A stretch of DNA of 64,000 bases, from assembly GCF_025950525.1 (NCBI RefSeq), contig NZ_JAPDGS010000004.1, forward strand, positions 62,001 through 126,000. Direction: 5' to 3'. The notes below the pieces were generated by a model that worked only from the letters and a program-made list of their open reading frames with translations, was not told the DNA's origin and did not search any database. Shown piece by piece: positions 28,001 through 38,120 of the stretch. Position 1 is the first letter of the stretch, and each line of letters starts with the position of its first letter. Origin of the DNA: Stagnihabitans lacustris. GTDB taxonomy: Bacteria > Pseudomonadota > Alphaproteobacteria > Rhodobacterales > Rhodobacteraceae. A program made the position numbers and the translations under genes.

Positions 28001-28076
28001 ACTGCTCGATAGGTTTCTTGCCTGTATGAAACCTGCCTCAACGACTTGACGCCGGCCTTGTGCCGGCGTTTTTTTT
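28001..28076 (+). ncRNA. Candidate small regulatory RNA, about 75 nt
   Basis: Downstream of a strong promoter comes a short unit with two stem-loops and no plausible reading frame. The first is AGGTTTC/GAAACCT (28011-28034, ten-base loop). The second is a classical terminator, ACGCCGGC/GCCGGCGT with a five-base loop and eight T (28049-28076). The upstream gene is divergent, so the terminator can only serve a transcript started here. The tail could bind Hfq, which is encoded in this window. I cannot name the family. Confidence 0.6.
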
Positions 28077-28190
28077 CATCCAGAGGTCGGGCGCAGAATG
28101 GTGCCCCAGATTGGGCCTTGTGCGGGCCTTGTGTGGGCTTTGCATTTCCGCAGTGCAGCATTTAGGCTGATCCCGAATGTGGAGGATCAG

Positions 28191-28967
28191 ATGGCGATAC
28201 TGGCGGGAAAGCTTGCGGTGGTGACGGGGTCGAATTCCGGGATCGGGCTTGGCGTGGCCGAGGCCCTGGCCGCGGCGGGGGCCGATGTGGTGCTGAACTC
28301 CTTCACCGACCGGCCCGAAGATCATGCTCTGGCCGCAGACCTTGCCGCGCGTCATGGGGTCAAGGTGCGCTACATCGCCGCCGACATGAGCGACGGGACA
28401 GCCTGCCGGGCGCTGGTCGAACGGGCGGGCGGCTGCGACATCCTGGTCAACAATGCCGGCATCCAGCATGTCGCGCCGATCGAGGATTTCCCGCCCGCCA
28501 TGTGGGACCGGATCATCGCGATCAACCTGTCCTCGGCCTTTCACACGACCGCCGCAGCCTTGCCCGGGATGAAGGCGAAAGGCTGGGGCAGGGTCGTCAA
28601 CATCGCCTCGGCCCATGGCTTGACCGCCTCGCCCTTCAAGTCGGCCTATATCGCGGCCAAGCATGGCGTTGTGGGCCTGTCCAAGACCACGGCGCTGGAG
28701 GTGGCGGGGATGGGCATCACCGCCAATGCCATCTGCCCGGGCTATGTGCTGACCCCCCTGATCGAGGCGCAGATCCCCGACCAGATGAAAGTGCATGACA
28801 TGGACCGCGAAACCGTGATCCGCGAGGTCATGCTGTTGCGCCAACCCTCGCGCCAGTTTGCCACGGTGGACCAGATCGGCGGGACGACGGTTTACCTGTG
28901 TTCGCCCGCCGCCGATCAGGTCACGGGAACGACGATCAGCGTGGACGGCGGCTGGACGGCTTTGTAA
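28191..28967 (+). CDS. bdhA: 3-hydroxybutyrate dehydrogenase (SDR)
   Basis: NAD-dependent oxidation of 3-hydroxybutyrate to acetoacetate, used when polyhydroxybutyrate stores are consumed. It is 258 residues, the family length. Cofactor motif GSNSGIG is at 13-19, NNAG at 87-90, catalytic S140, Y153 and K157; the stretch SAHGLTASPFKSAYIAAKHG is characteristic of this dehydrogenase within the SDR family. ATG 28191 has GGAGG five bases upstream. Single gene between the small RNA and an inverted-repeat region. Confidence 0.93.
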   Translation: MAILAGKLAVVTGSNSGIGLGVAEALAAAGADVVLNSFTDRPEDHALAADLAARHGVKVRYIAADMSDGTACRALVERAGGCDILVNNAGIQHVAPIEDFPPAMWDRIIAINLSSAFHTTAAALPGMKAKGWGRVVNIASAHGLTASPFKSAYIAAKHGVVGLSKTTALEVAGMGITANAICPGYVLTPLIEAQIPDQMKVHDMDRETVIREVMLLRQPSRQFATVDQIGGTTVYLCSPAADQVTGTTISVDGGWTAL

Positions 28968-28994
28968 ACCGGGGGCCTGCGGCGCGGGGCCGTA

Positions 28995-29159
28995 TCTGGC
29001 CTGCGGCCAACCAGCTTGGACGCCGCTTCGCGGGGTGGAATAGATGTAGGGCAAGGCCACACCCACAAGGCCGCACCCCAGCAGACAGGCCGCCGCCCCC
29101 TATATGTTCGAAAACATCCCCGCCTGCGGCACGCCGAAGCCGGTTGGCCGCAGGCCAGA
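28995..29159. repeat. 165-bp segment bounded by an 18-bp perfect inverted repeat
   Basis: TCTGGCCTGCGGCCAACC (28995-29012) and its exact complement (29142-29159) enclose an AT-poor segment with an inner ATGTT-CGAA-AACAT hairpin at 29104-29117. Pairing extends partly inwards. It lies between bdhA and the converging DUF502 gene. No coding frame or transposase is seen; it could be a terminator structure or a small miniature-element remnant. Confidence 0.65.
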
Positions 29160-29200
29160 GGCGAGATGAAAAACTTGCGCGCTGTGCGCGCGCCATTGGA

Positions 29201-29875
29201 TCAGGCCTGTCCGGTGGTGTTGTCCTTGACCGGATAGACCAAGCCGCCTGAGGCCACCAGTTTCGCGGCCTCTTCGGGTGTCAGGTCCAGTTCGATCACA
29301 TCCTTGCGCGGCACAAAGACCACGAAACCGCTGGTAAAGGGCGTCAGGCCGATGAAGACCGAGATCACCTCTGGACCCAGACGCGCCGCGATCTCGCCCT
29401 TGGGCCGGGCAGAGATCAGCCCGATGGTCCAGACGCCGGGGCGGGGGAATTCCACCAGGCAGGTCTTTTCGAACGACGATTCGGTCTTGTTGAAAACCGT
29501 CTCGGCCACCTGTTTCAGAGCGGAATACAGCGACCGCACCACCGGCATCCGGTCGACCAGCCCATCCAGCTTGCCCAGAACCGTGCGCCCGATCAGCCCC
29601 TTGGCCACCCAGCCCACCGCCGTGGTGAACAGCAAAAACACGATCACCCCAACCCCGCGGATCGGGAAACTGTGCCCCGGGCCAAAGTAATGCTCGGTCA
29701 GGGCCTGGGGGTGATAACCCTGCGGGATCAAGGGCAAGATCCAGCCGTCCAGATAGCCGATCACCGACCAGATCAGGTAAAAGGTCAGCCCGATCGGCAA
29801 AACGACGATCAGGCCGGTCAGGAAGGAAGCCCTCAGGCTGGCGGCAAGGCTGCGGGTGCGGATCGGATCGGACAT
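29201..29875 (-). CDS. DUF502 family membrane protein
   Basis: A 224-residue inner-membrane protein of conserved unknown function. Two hydrophobic segments (about 16-40 and 72-95) precede a soluble part with the family hallmarks GKLDGLVDRMPVVRSLYSALKQV and VFVPRKDVIELDLTPEEAAKLVASGG. Family members are widespread and lack an assigned activity. Single gene. Confidence 0.88.
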   Translation of the reverse strand: MSDPIRTRSLAASLRASFLTGLIVVLPIGLTFYLIWSVIGYLDGWILPLIPQGYHPQALTEHYFGPGHSFPIRGVGVIVFLLFTTAVGWVAKGLIGRTVLGKLDGLVDRMPVVRSLYSALKQVAETVFNKTESSFEKTCLVEFPRPGVWTIGLISARPKGEIAARLGPEVISVFIGLTPFTSGFVVFVPRKDVIELDLTPEEAAKLVASGGLVYPVKDNTTGQA

Positions 29876-29945
29876 GGGACCTATATGGCAGGGCGTGGGC
29901 TCAATGCAAAGATGCCCCGCGCTTGGTGACCTATCTGTGACGCGC

Positions 29946-30872
29946 TCAGCCCGGTTTCAATGCAACCAGCGCCTTTGCGATCTGACAGGCCAATCGCGCG
30001 TTGTTCATCACCAAAGCGATGTTCGACACCAGCGAGCGCCCCTCGGTCAGCTCGAATATCCGTTGCAGCAAGAAGGGCGTCACGGATTTGGCCGCAACAC
30101 CTTGGGCCGCGGCCTCGGCCAGGGCCTGTTCGATGACCGGAGTTATGACCTCGCGGGCGATCTCGGCCTCGGGGGGGATCGGATTGGCGACCAACTGGCC
30201 ACCGCGCAGACCCAAGGCGCCGCGCATCACCTGCGCCGCGGCGATCTGGGCCGGATCATCCATCCGCAAAGGCGCCCTCAGCCCCGAAGACCGCGACCAG
30301 AAGGCCGGGAAATCGTCCTGACCAAAGGCGATGACTGGGACGCCCTGGGTCTCCAGCACTTCCAGCGTCTTGGGCAGGTCCAGGATCGCCTTGGCGCCCG
30401 CCGCCACCACCGTCACCGGGGTCTGGGCGAATTCCAAAAGATCGGCCGAGATGTCAAAGCTGCTTTCCGCCCCGCGATGCACCCCACCGATGCCACCGGT
30501 GGCAAAGACGCCGATCCCCGCCAGTTCGGCACAGATCATCGTGGCGGCCACCGTCGTGGCCCCCATACGCCCCATGGCAAGACAGGCCGCAAGGTCCGCC
30601 CGCGAAAGTTTCATCACGCCCTTGGCCTGACCCAGGCTCTCCAGTTCCGCATCGGTCAGGCCCACATGGATGCGCCCCCCCATCACGGCGATGGTTGCGG
30701 GCACGGCGCCATGGGCGCGCACGCAGGCCTCGACCGCACGGGCGGTTTCCACATTCTGCGGCCAGGGCATCCCATGGGTGATGATGGTGGATTCCAGCGC
30801 CACGATGGCAGCGCCGCGGGCCCGCGCCTCGGCCACTTCCGGGGACAGCGTGATATAAGCGTTCAGCGTCAT
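29946..30872 (-). CDS. psuG: Pseudouridine-5'-phosphate glycosidase
   Basis: Cleaves pseudouridine 5'-phosphate to uracil and ribose 5-phosphate, the second step of pseudouridine breakdown. It is 308 residues. Family motifs include VALESTIITHGMPWPQN at the N-terminus, GGIGGVHRGAE, VVAAGAKAILDLPKTLEVLET (with the catalytic lysine region) and ANPIP. Its ATG overlaps the kinase stop by four bases (ATGA), so kinase and glycosidase are co-translated. Confidence 0.95.
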   Translation of the reverse strand: MTLNAYITLSPEVAEARARGAAIVALESTIITHGMPWPQNVETARAVEACVRAHGAVPATIAVMGGRIHVGLTDAELESLGQAKGVMKLSRADLAACLAMGRMGATTVAATMICAELAGIGVFATGGIGGVHRGAESSFDISADLLEFAQTPVTVVAAGAKAILDLPKTLEVLETQGVPVIAFGQDDFPAFWSRSSGLRAPLRMDDPAQIAAAQVMRGALGLRGGQLVANPIPPEAEIAREVITPVIEQALAEAAAQGVAAKSVTPFLLQRIFELTEGRSLVSNIALVMNNARLACQIAKALVALKPG

Positions 30873-31756
30873 GCGCCAACCTCCTGGGATATGTAATCGG
30901 CCGCAGCCTTCAGCGCCGCCGTAAGGGCCGCCGCCGCCGAGGCGCCCGCGCGTTCGGCCACGATATGGGCGGCCATGAATGTATCGCCCGCCCCGGTGAT
31001 GCGGCGGACCTGAACCTGGGGCGGGTGGCCGATGCGGATGCCCTCTCCGGCCGTGCCCATGGCGCAGGGATTGGCGCCATCCGTCACCAGCACCCGACCG
31101 GCCCCGCGCGCAAGCATCGCCTCGGCCGCACCTGGCGCATCCGCCTCGGGGCACAGGCCGATTTGCCGCGCCTCGGCCAGGTTGACGTAAAGCGTGGCGC
31201 CGGGATGGGTCAGCAGGGGGCACAGCCGCAGCGCCTTGCCCGGCGAGGCCGGCGCCACCCGCAGATCGGCGCGTTCAAACAGCGGCGAGACGGCGATTTC
31301 CGCCAAGAGCGTCTCGGTCAGGTTACCATCCAGCGCGATCATCCCCGCCCAAGGGGCCTTGGCGCTGCCCAGCCGCCCATCGGACAAGGGCGCCAGGATA
31401 TCGGCGCCACAAGCCTCCAGGCTATGGGCATCGGCAATCGCCGCCATCAGCCCGGCGCCGGATTCGATGGCCATATAGCAATCGGTGGGCCGGTCGCTGC
31501 GGTGGATATGGTCGGTGATCAGCCCGCGCGCGGCACAGGCGGCCAGAAGGTCATCGCCCTCGGCATCGCGGCCCAGGGCGGACAACAGCGCCGGACGCAG
31601 GCCCAGCCGCGCCAAGGTCATGGCGATGTTCAGCGCCACCCCCCCCGGCAGGCGGGTGATGCGGCCGGGCACATCGCCCCCCGCGGCCAAGGGCACGGAG
31701 GCGCGGCCGATGATGTCCCACAGGACCGAACCGATGCAAAGGATGTCTGCGCTCAT
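30869..31756 (-). CDS. psuK: PfkB-family kinase, likely pseudouridine kinase
   Basis: Phosphorylates pseudouridine to the substrate of the coupled glycosidase. It is 295 residues with the ribokinase fold: N-terminal LCIGSVLWDIIG, GGVALNIAMTLARLG, and the catalytic ITGAGDTFMAAH motif near 240 with the general-base aspartate. The specificity comes from the overlap with psuG; PfkB sequence alone would not fix it. ATG 31756 is preceded by GAGG at proper distance, better than the ATG at 31771. Confidence 0.88.
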   Translation of the reverse strand: MSADILCIGSVLWDIIGRASVPLAAGGDVPGRITRLPGGVALNIAMTLARLGLRPALLSALGRDAEGDDLLAACAARGLITDHIHRSDRPTDCYMAIESGAGLMAAIADAHSLEACGADILAPLSDGRLGSAKAPWAGMIALDGNLTETLLAEIAVSPLFERADLRVAPASPGKALRLCPLLTHPGATLYVNLAEARQIGLCPEADAPGAAEAMLARGAGRVLVTDGANPCAMGTAGEGIRIGHPPQVQVRRITGAGDTFMAAHIVAERAGASAAAALTAALKAAADYISQEVGA

Positions 31757-31800
31757 GGCGGCCTCATGCACCGGGACGCGGTCTTAGGCAAGGGAGCCGA

Positions 31801-32364
31801 TCAAGGAATGATGCGCGAATATTTCACGCCCTCGATCGTGGCGCCGACGATCAGCCCCTGTTGGCCAAAGATGAACACCGTGACCGGGTCGATCTCGGTC
31901 GTGTCGCGGCCCACATTGCCGCCCTGTTGCGGCGTGGCATATTCGACCCCCGCGCCCGCAACCCACCCGTTGGAGCGGCGGAAGTTCGACAGCGCCTCGT
32001 CGGTCATGAAAAAGATCGCATGGGCATATTGCTGCGCCCCGATCTGCAGCCCGAACGAAGCCGAGGTGGCCGAATAGTAATCCACCGTGACATCGTTGAT
32101 CCGCAGCGCGCCCCGCCCAAAGGACCCGCCAAAGCCCACGCCGACCTCGGTCACAAGCGGGATATACAACACCCCCTTGGCATTTTGCGCGATGGTCTGG
32201 GTGCCGGGATAGGAAGAGAACAGGTAATCGCGCGTCGCATCGACCCTTGCGTCGATGGTGGACGAGCCGTTCGAGCCCACCCCATTGCCCAAAAGCCCCG
32301 CATCGCAAGCCGCAAGCCCCATGGCACCCGCGCCCAAGATCACGAAATTCCGCCGAGAAATCAT
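31801..32364 (-). CDS. SYLF/YSC84-domain lipoprotein
   Basis: A 187-residue lipoprotein: ISRRNFVILGAGAMGLAAC ends in a lipobox cysteine, and the rest is a lipid-binding SYLF (YSC84-related) domain with AKGVLYIPLVTEVGVGFGGS, VDYYSATSASFGLQIGAQ and FIFGQQGLIVGATIEG. The bacterial role is not settled. I chose ATG 32364, six bases after GAGG; two other ATGs lie within 12 bases. The next 180 bases upstream hold nothing recognised. Confidence 0.82.
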   Translation of the reverse strand: MISRRNFVILGAGAMGLAACDAGLLGNGVGSNGSSTIDARVDATRDYLFSSYPGTQTIAQNAKGVLYIPLVTEVGVGFGGSFGRGALRINDVTVDYYSATSASFGLQIGAQQYAHAIFFMTDEALSNFRRSNGWVAGAGVEYATPQQGGNVGRDTTEIDPVTVFIFGQQGLIVGATIEGVKYSRIIP

Positions 32365-32547
32365 CATATGCCTCATCGGTTGCCGGGCTCTGAGGGCCCT
32401 TGACGGCGACGATAACAGGCCGGGGTTGTGCCGCCAAGGCCCGCATGGACCTGCGGCAAGCCCCCGCCGATGGATCGCGCGTTTGATCCAAAGGAGCGAC
32501 CGGCGCCGCACGTCTTTTGCATTGCCTGCGGGCCTGCGGCTGAAGGT

Positions 32548-32690
32548 GCCTCCGGCGGGAGTATTTCTGTCAATGTGAAAGTTGATCGTCCCGCCGCAAG
32601 CAGAAACCGGGCCGCAAGGGTCAAGGTGTCAAGCCGCGCCGCAAGCAGCCACCCCGCTTTCACATTGACCCAAATATTCCCGCCGGAGGC
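32548..32690. repeat. Inverted pair of 3'-end elements (copies 7 and 8)
   Basis: A 34-base arm (32548-32581, beginning GCCTCCGGCGGGAGTATTTC) and its near-perfect complement (32657-32690) enclose 75 bases; only four positions differ. The minus copy follows hemB. The plus copy has no gene ending before it. Confidence 0.8.
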
Positions 32691-32786
32691 ATGACCAAGA
32701 CGCCCCAAGGCGGCTTGGTCCGGAACCGGAGGGCGTCAGCCCGCAGGTGACACAAAGGCTTGCGGGCGCATGCCCGCTCCGCTGGA

Positions 32787-33797
<1,011 letters not shown>

Positions 33798-33999
33798 GGC
33801 AGGTGTCCGTTGGCTGGCTGTGGCGTGGCTCGGGCCGCCAGAGCCTCCGGTGCGCCGTCACAGGGCCAGCGCGCCCCGCGTCCAAACGCCCGAAAGCCCC
33901 ACCGAAACGAACTGCCGCCAAACCGGCGTGCAGTCGAAACGACTTGCAGCTTTGCCAAACGACTGACATGGAATGCACGCAGGCTCAAGGTGTAACGCG

Positions 34000-34524
34000 A
34001 TGTCCAACCCGATGCTTTTACTCGACCTGATCGACTTCCGGTCCTTTTCCAACCTTTGGTATTGGATCGCGCTTTGCGTCATATGGTCCTCGGCCAGCCA
34101 TTGGGTGCTGGGCGTGCCCCATGACATGGTCGCCCGCGCCCGGCGCGAGGGCGGCGAGGCGTTGGACTGGCTGGAGACGCTGGCCCGCATCAACACCGGC
34201 CGGCTTTTGTTCCATTCGCGCGAATATGGGCCCTGGGTCGTGGGCGTTGCCTGTTTCCTGATCTCGACCCTGGGGGTACTGGCCTTTGCCTATGGCAACG
34301 AATTCTCGTTGGCCGTGCTGTTGATCCTGGGGCCCCTGATGATCCTGGCCTATCTGACCCTGCGCGCCGCCCTGCGCGTCGAGGCCGGCGAGGGTCAGGG
34401 CGACGCCCTCTTTCGGCTGATGTTTCGCACAAGACTGATGGTGCAGGGCCTGGGCATGGCGTCGATCTTTGTCACCGCCCTGGTGGGCATGTATGTCAAC
34501 CTGATGCATTTCATTCCGCACTAG
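34000..34524 (+). CDS. Conserved membrane protein upstream of mfd
   Basis: A 174-residue inner-membrane protein with about four helices (roughly 17-38, 80-100, 105-125 and 145-168) and a charged loop (50-70, RARREGGEALDWLETLARIN). Homologues at this site in the Rhodobacterales have been carried as a 'component of SufBCD complex', but no Suf-like motif is visible and I do not support that name. ATG 34000 has AAGGTG upstream; mfd starts nine bases after its stop. Confidence 0.75.
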   Translation: MSNPMLLLDLIDFRSFSNLWYWIALCVIWSSASHWVLGVPHDMVARARREGGEALDWLETLARINTGRLLFHSREYGPWVVGVACFLISTLGVLAFAYGNEFSLAVLLILGPLMILAYLTLRAALRVEAGEGQGDALFRLMFRTRLMVQGLGMASIFVTALVGMYVNLMHFIPH

Positions 34525-34533
34525 GGGGCCAGA

Positions 34534-37500
34534 ATGACCCGTATCCTGCTGGGCGGTGCGCCCGAGGGCTATGACGCCAAGCTTCTGGCCCGTGAGGCCG
34601 AAGGCGGCGTCCCCGTCATCCACATCGCCCGCGACGACCGCCGGGCCGAGGCGATGCGTCAGGCGCTGGCCGTGTTGGCGCCGGGTCTGACGGTGCTGGA
34701 CTTTCCGGCCTGGGATTGCCTGCCCTATGACCGCGTGTCGCCCAACCCGGAAATCGCCTCCCGCCGGATGTCGACGCTGGCGGCGCTGGTTGCGGGCATC
34801 CCGGGGGCTTATGTCCTGTTGACGACCGTGAACGCCGCCACCCAGCGCGTGCCGGCGCGTGACGTGGTCGAGGGGGCGTCGTTTATCGCCTCGGTCGGCG
34901 ACCGGGTGGATGAAAAGCGGCTGAAGGCCTTCCTGGCCAATATGGGCTTTTCGCCTGTGTCCACCGTGGCAGAGCCCGGGGATTACGCGTTAAGGGGCGG
35001 CATCGTCGATATCTTTCCGCCCGGGCGCGGCGGTCCGGTGCGGCTGGACTTCTTTGGCGATCAGTTGGACGGCATCCGCCGCTTTGACCCCGAAACGCAA
35101 AAGACCGTGGGCAAGCTGAAATCGGTCGAATTCGCGCCGATGTCAGAGGTGCTGATGGACCCTTCGGCGATCAGCCGGTTCCGCCAGAACTACCGGGTGG
35201 AATTCGGCGCGGGCGGGTCGGAAGACCCCCTGTATGAGGCCGTCAGCGCGGGCCGCAAGCATCAGGGCATGGAGCATTGGCTCCCCTTCTTCCATGAACG
35301 GCTTGAGACTTTGTTCGACTACCTGCCCACCGCCGCCGTCATGTTGGACGACCAGGTGACGGCCATGCGCCTGTCGCGCTGGGAGGGGATCGAGGACCAA
35401 TACGACTCGCGCCGCGAGGCGATGACCGCCAAGGGCCGGATGGATTCCGTCTATAAGCCCTCAGCGCCGGGGTTGCTCTATCTGGATGACGGGGCTTTCG
35501 AGGCGGCTGTTGCGGGCCACCGCGTGATCCAGCTGTCGCCCCTGCATCAGGCGCCGGGGCCGGGCTGTGTCGATGCGGGCGGCGGCATCGGCCGCAGTTT
35601 CGCCCCCGAACGGCAACAGGAAAGCATCAGCCTTTTCGGTGCCTTGGCCGATCATCTTAAGGCACGGTTGAAAGAGGGGCAGGTGGTGATTGCCTCCTTC
35701 TCCGAGGGGGCGCGCGAACGGCTTTCGGGCCTGTTGCAGGATCAGGGCATCAAAGGCCGCGAGGTGAAGGACTTCCGCGAAGTCCCTGACGGAAAAGGCG
35801 ATTTGTTCCTTATGGTCTGGCCGCTGGAGGCAGGCTTTACCGCGCCGGGTCTGACGGTGATCAGCGAACAGGATGTGCTGGGCGAACGCATGGTCGGCAA
35901 GCCGCGCAAAAAGCGCAAGGCCGAGAATTTCCTGCGTGAGGTCGATACGCTGACGGTGGGTGATCTGGTCGTCCATGTCGAACATGGCGTCGGCCGCTAT
36001 CTGGGGCTTGAAACCATCACCGCGCTTGGTGCCCCCCATGCCTGCGTCGCGCTGGAATATGCCGAGGCCGCCAAGCTTTACTTGCCGGTCGAGAATATCG
36101 AACTTTTGTCGCGCTATGGGCACGAAGATGGCCTGTTGGACCGGCTGGGCGGCGGCGCCTGGCAGGCCAAGAAGGCCAAGCTCAAGGAACGCATCCGCGA
36201 AATCGCCGACCGCCTGATGCGGGTGGCCGCCGAACGCGCCCTGCGCCATGCGCCCATCCTGGAGGCGCCGCACAGCCTGTGGGAGGCCTTTGCCGCCCGC
36301 TTCCCCTATACCGAGACCGAGGACCAATTGGCGGCCATCGCCGATGTGGTGACGGACCTGGAAAAGGGCTCGCCCATGGACCGGCTGGTGGTCGGCGATG
36401 TGGGCTTTGGCAAGACCGAAGTCGCCATGCGCGCGGCCTTTGTGGCGGCACTTGCAGGCCAACAGGTCGCGGTGATCTGCCCGACGACGCTGCTGGCCCG
36501 TCAGCACTACCGCAGCTTCGCCGAACGCTTTCGCGGCTTTCCAATGCAGGTCCGGCCCCTGTCGCGGTTCGTGTCCTCCAAAGAAGCCGCGACCACCCGC
36601 GCGGGCCTGGCGGATGGCACGGTGGATATCGTCGTCGGCACCCATGCATTGCTGGCCAAGGGCGTCAGCTTCAAACGTCTGGGCCTGATGATCGTCGACG
36701 AGGAACAGCATTTCGGCGTCGGCCACAAGGAACGCCTGAAAGAGATGCGGAGCGAAATCCACGTCCTGACCCTGACCGCAACGCCCATCCCCCGCACGCT
36801 GCAACTGTCGCTGACGGGCGTGCGCGACCTGTCGATCATCGCGACCCCTCCGGTCGACCGCCTTGCAATCCGCACCTATGTGTCCGAGTTCGACTCCATC
36901 ACCGTGCGCGAGGCGCTCTTGCGCGAACACTACCGCGGCGGCCAAAGCTTCTATGTCGTCCCGCGCATCTCTGACCTGCACGAGATCGAAGACTTCCTGA
37001 AAACCCATGTCCCCGAAGTGACCTTCTGCGTCGCCCATGGCCAATTGGCGGCGGGCGATCTGGATGAACGGATGAACGAGTTCTACGACGGCAAATATGA
37101 CGTGCTGTTGGCCACGACGATTGTCGAAAGCGGTCTGGATATCCCGACCGCCAACACCATGATCATCCACCGCGCCGACATGTTCGGCCTTTCGCAGCTG
37201 TATCAAATCCGCGGCCGCGTTGGCCGGGCGAAGACCCGGGCCTATTGCTACCTGACCACCAAACCCCGCGCGCCTCTGACGCCGCAAGCCACCAAACGCC
37301 TGCGCCTGCTGGGCTCCTTGGACACCTTGGGCGCGGGCTTCAACCTCGCCAGCCACGACCTTGACCTTCGCGGCGCGGGCAATCTTCTGGGCGAGGAACA
37401 GTCGGGCCATATCAAGGAAGTCGGCTACGAGCTGTATCAGCAGATGCTGGAAGAGACGATTGCCAAGATCAAGTCGGGCGAGTTGGGTGGCCTGTCCCAA

Positions 37501-37980
37501 GTCGATGACAACTGGAGCCCCCAGATCAACCTGGGCGTGCCGGTGATGATCCCCGAGGATTATATCCCCGACCTGGATATCCGCCTCGGCCTTTACCGCC
37601 GCCTGTCGGGACTGCAAACCAAAGTCGAACTCGAAGGCTTTGCCGCCGAACTGATCGACCGCTTTGGCCCCCTCCCGCGGGAGGTCAACACGCTGATGGT
37701 CATCGTTCGCATCAAGGCGCTGTGCAAGAAGGCCGGCATTTCGCGGCTGGACTGCGGCCCCAAGGGGGCCAATGTGCAGTTCCACAACGACAAATACGCC
37801 AACCCGGCGGGATTGGTGGAATTCGTGCGCGCCCAAGGCCCGGGTGCCCGCGTGGCTGGCAACAAGATCGTGCTGATCGGCGACATGAAAACCGAGGCCG
37901 AGCGCATCAAGGCCGCCCATGCCATCGCCCGCGACCTGGCCGAAAAAGCCGCGCCCAAGGCCAAGGCGGTCGCTGGCTGA
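34534..37980 (+). CDS. mfd: Transcription-repair coupling factor
   Basis: ATP-driven translocase that removes RNA polymerase stalled at DNA damage and recruits UvrA. It is 1148 residues, full length. Order: UvrB-like module (about 1-345), linker domain, polymerase-interaction domain (about 470-540; VDTLTVGDLVVHVEHGVGRY), RecG-like motor with Walker A GDVGFGKTE near 621, DEEQHFGVGHKE near 720 and TATPIPRTLQLSL after it, helicase C-terminal part (STIVESGLDIPTANT-type motif), and the regulatory TRCF domain in the last 150 residues. Confidence 0.97.
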   Translation: MTRILLGGAPEGYDAKLLAREAEGGVPVIHIARDDRRAEAMRQALAVLAPGLTVLDFPAWDCLPYDRVSPNPEIASRRMSTLAALVAGIPGAYVLLTTVNAATQRVPARDVVEGASFIASVGDRVDEKRLKAFLANMGFSPVSTVAEPGDYALRGGIVDIFPPGRGGPVRLDFFGDQLDGIRRFDPETQKTVGKLKSVEFAPMSEVLMDPSAISRFRQNYRVEFGAGGSEDPLYEAVSAGRKHQGMEHWLPFFHERLETLFDYLPTAAVMLDDQVTAMRLSRWEGIEDQYDSRREAMTAKGRMDSVYKPSAPGLLYLDDGAFEAAVAGHRVIQLSPLHQAPGPGCVDAGGGIGRSFAPERQQESISLFGALADHLKARLKEGQVVIASFSEGARERLSGLLQDQGIKGREVKDFREVPDGKGDLFLMVWPLEAGFTAPGLTVISEQDVLGERMVGKPRKKRKAENFLREVDTLTVGDLVVHVEHGVGRYLGLETITALGAPHACVALEYAEAAKLYLPVENIELLSRYGHEDGLLDRLGGGAWQAKKAKLKERIREIADRLMRVAAERALRHAPILEAPHSLWEAFAARFPYTETEDQLAAIADVVTDLEKGSPMDRLVVGDVGFGKTEVAMRAAFVAALAGQQVAVICPTTLLARQHYRSFAERFRGFPMQVRPLSRFVSSKEAATTRAGLADGTVDIVVGTHALLAKGVSFKRLGLMIVDEEQHFGVGHKERLKEMRSEIHVLTLTATPIPRTLQLSLTGVRDLSIIATPPVDRLAIRTYVSEFDSITVREALLREHYRGGQSFYVVPRISDLHEIEDFLKTHVPEVTFCVAHGQLAAGDLDERMNEFYDGKYDVLLATTIVESGLDIPTANTMIIHRADMFGLSQLYQIRGRVGRAKTRAYCYLTTKPRAPLTPQATKRLRLLGSLDTLGAGFNLASHDLDLRGAGNLLGEEQSGHIKEVGYELYQQMLEETIAKIKSGELGGLSQVDDNWSPQINLGVPVMIPEDYIPDLDIRLGLYRRLSGLQTKVELEGFAAELIDRFGPLPREVNTLMVIVRIKALCKKAGISRLDCGPKGANVQFHNDKYANPAGLVEFVRAQGPGARVAGNKIVLIGDMKTEAERIKAAHAIARDLAEKAAPKAKAVAG

Positions 37981-37985
37981 AAGCG

Positions 37986-38113
37986 CTGGAGGGGTTTCAC
38001 ACCCCTCCAGACCTCCCCGTGGGAATATTTATGAAAAGATGAAAGACAAGGCGCGCCGCCCCCCTTTTCATCTTTTCCCAAATATCCCGGGGTGAGGCCA
38101 AAGGCCGAGGGGC
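37986..38113. repeat. Facing 3'-end elements after mfd and the MFS gene (copies 9 and 10)
   Basis: After mfd a perfect 10-bp hairpin CTGGAGGGGT-TTCAC-ACCCCTCCAG (37986-38010) leads to CGTGGGAATATTTATGAAAA then GATGAAAG (38018-38045). After the MFS gene on the minus strand, hairpins GGGGCGCTGCCCC and GGCC-type lead to the mirror-image tail (38063-38097). Confidence 0.8.
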
Positions 38114-38120
38114 AGCGCCC

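Noticed and set aside
28141..28165. TGC-rich stretch before bdhA as a PhaR-type operator
   Set aside because: TGCA and GCAG words are present but do not form a clear repeat with the expected spacing.
35461..37920. An 819-codon antisense frame across mfd
   Set aside because: Shadow of a clear full-length Mfd; no ribosome site and no recognisable product.
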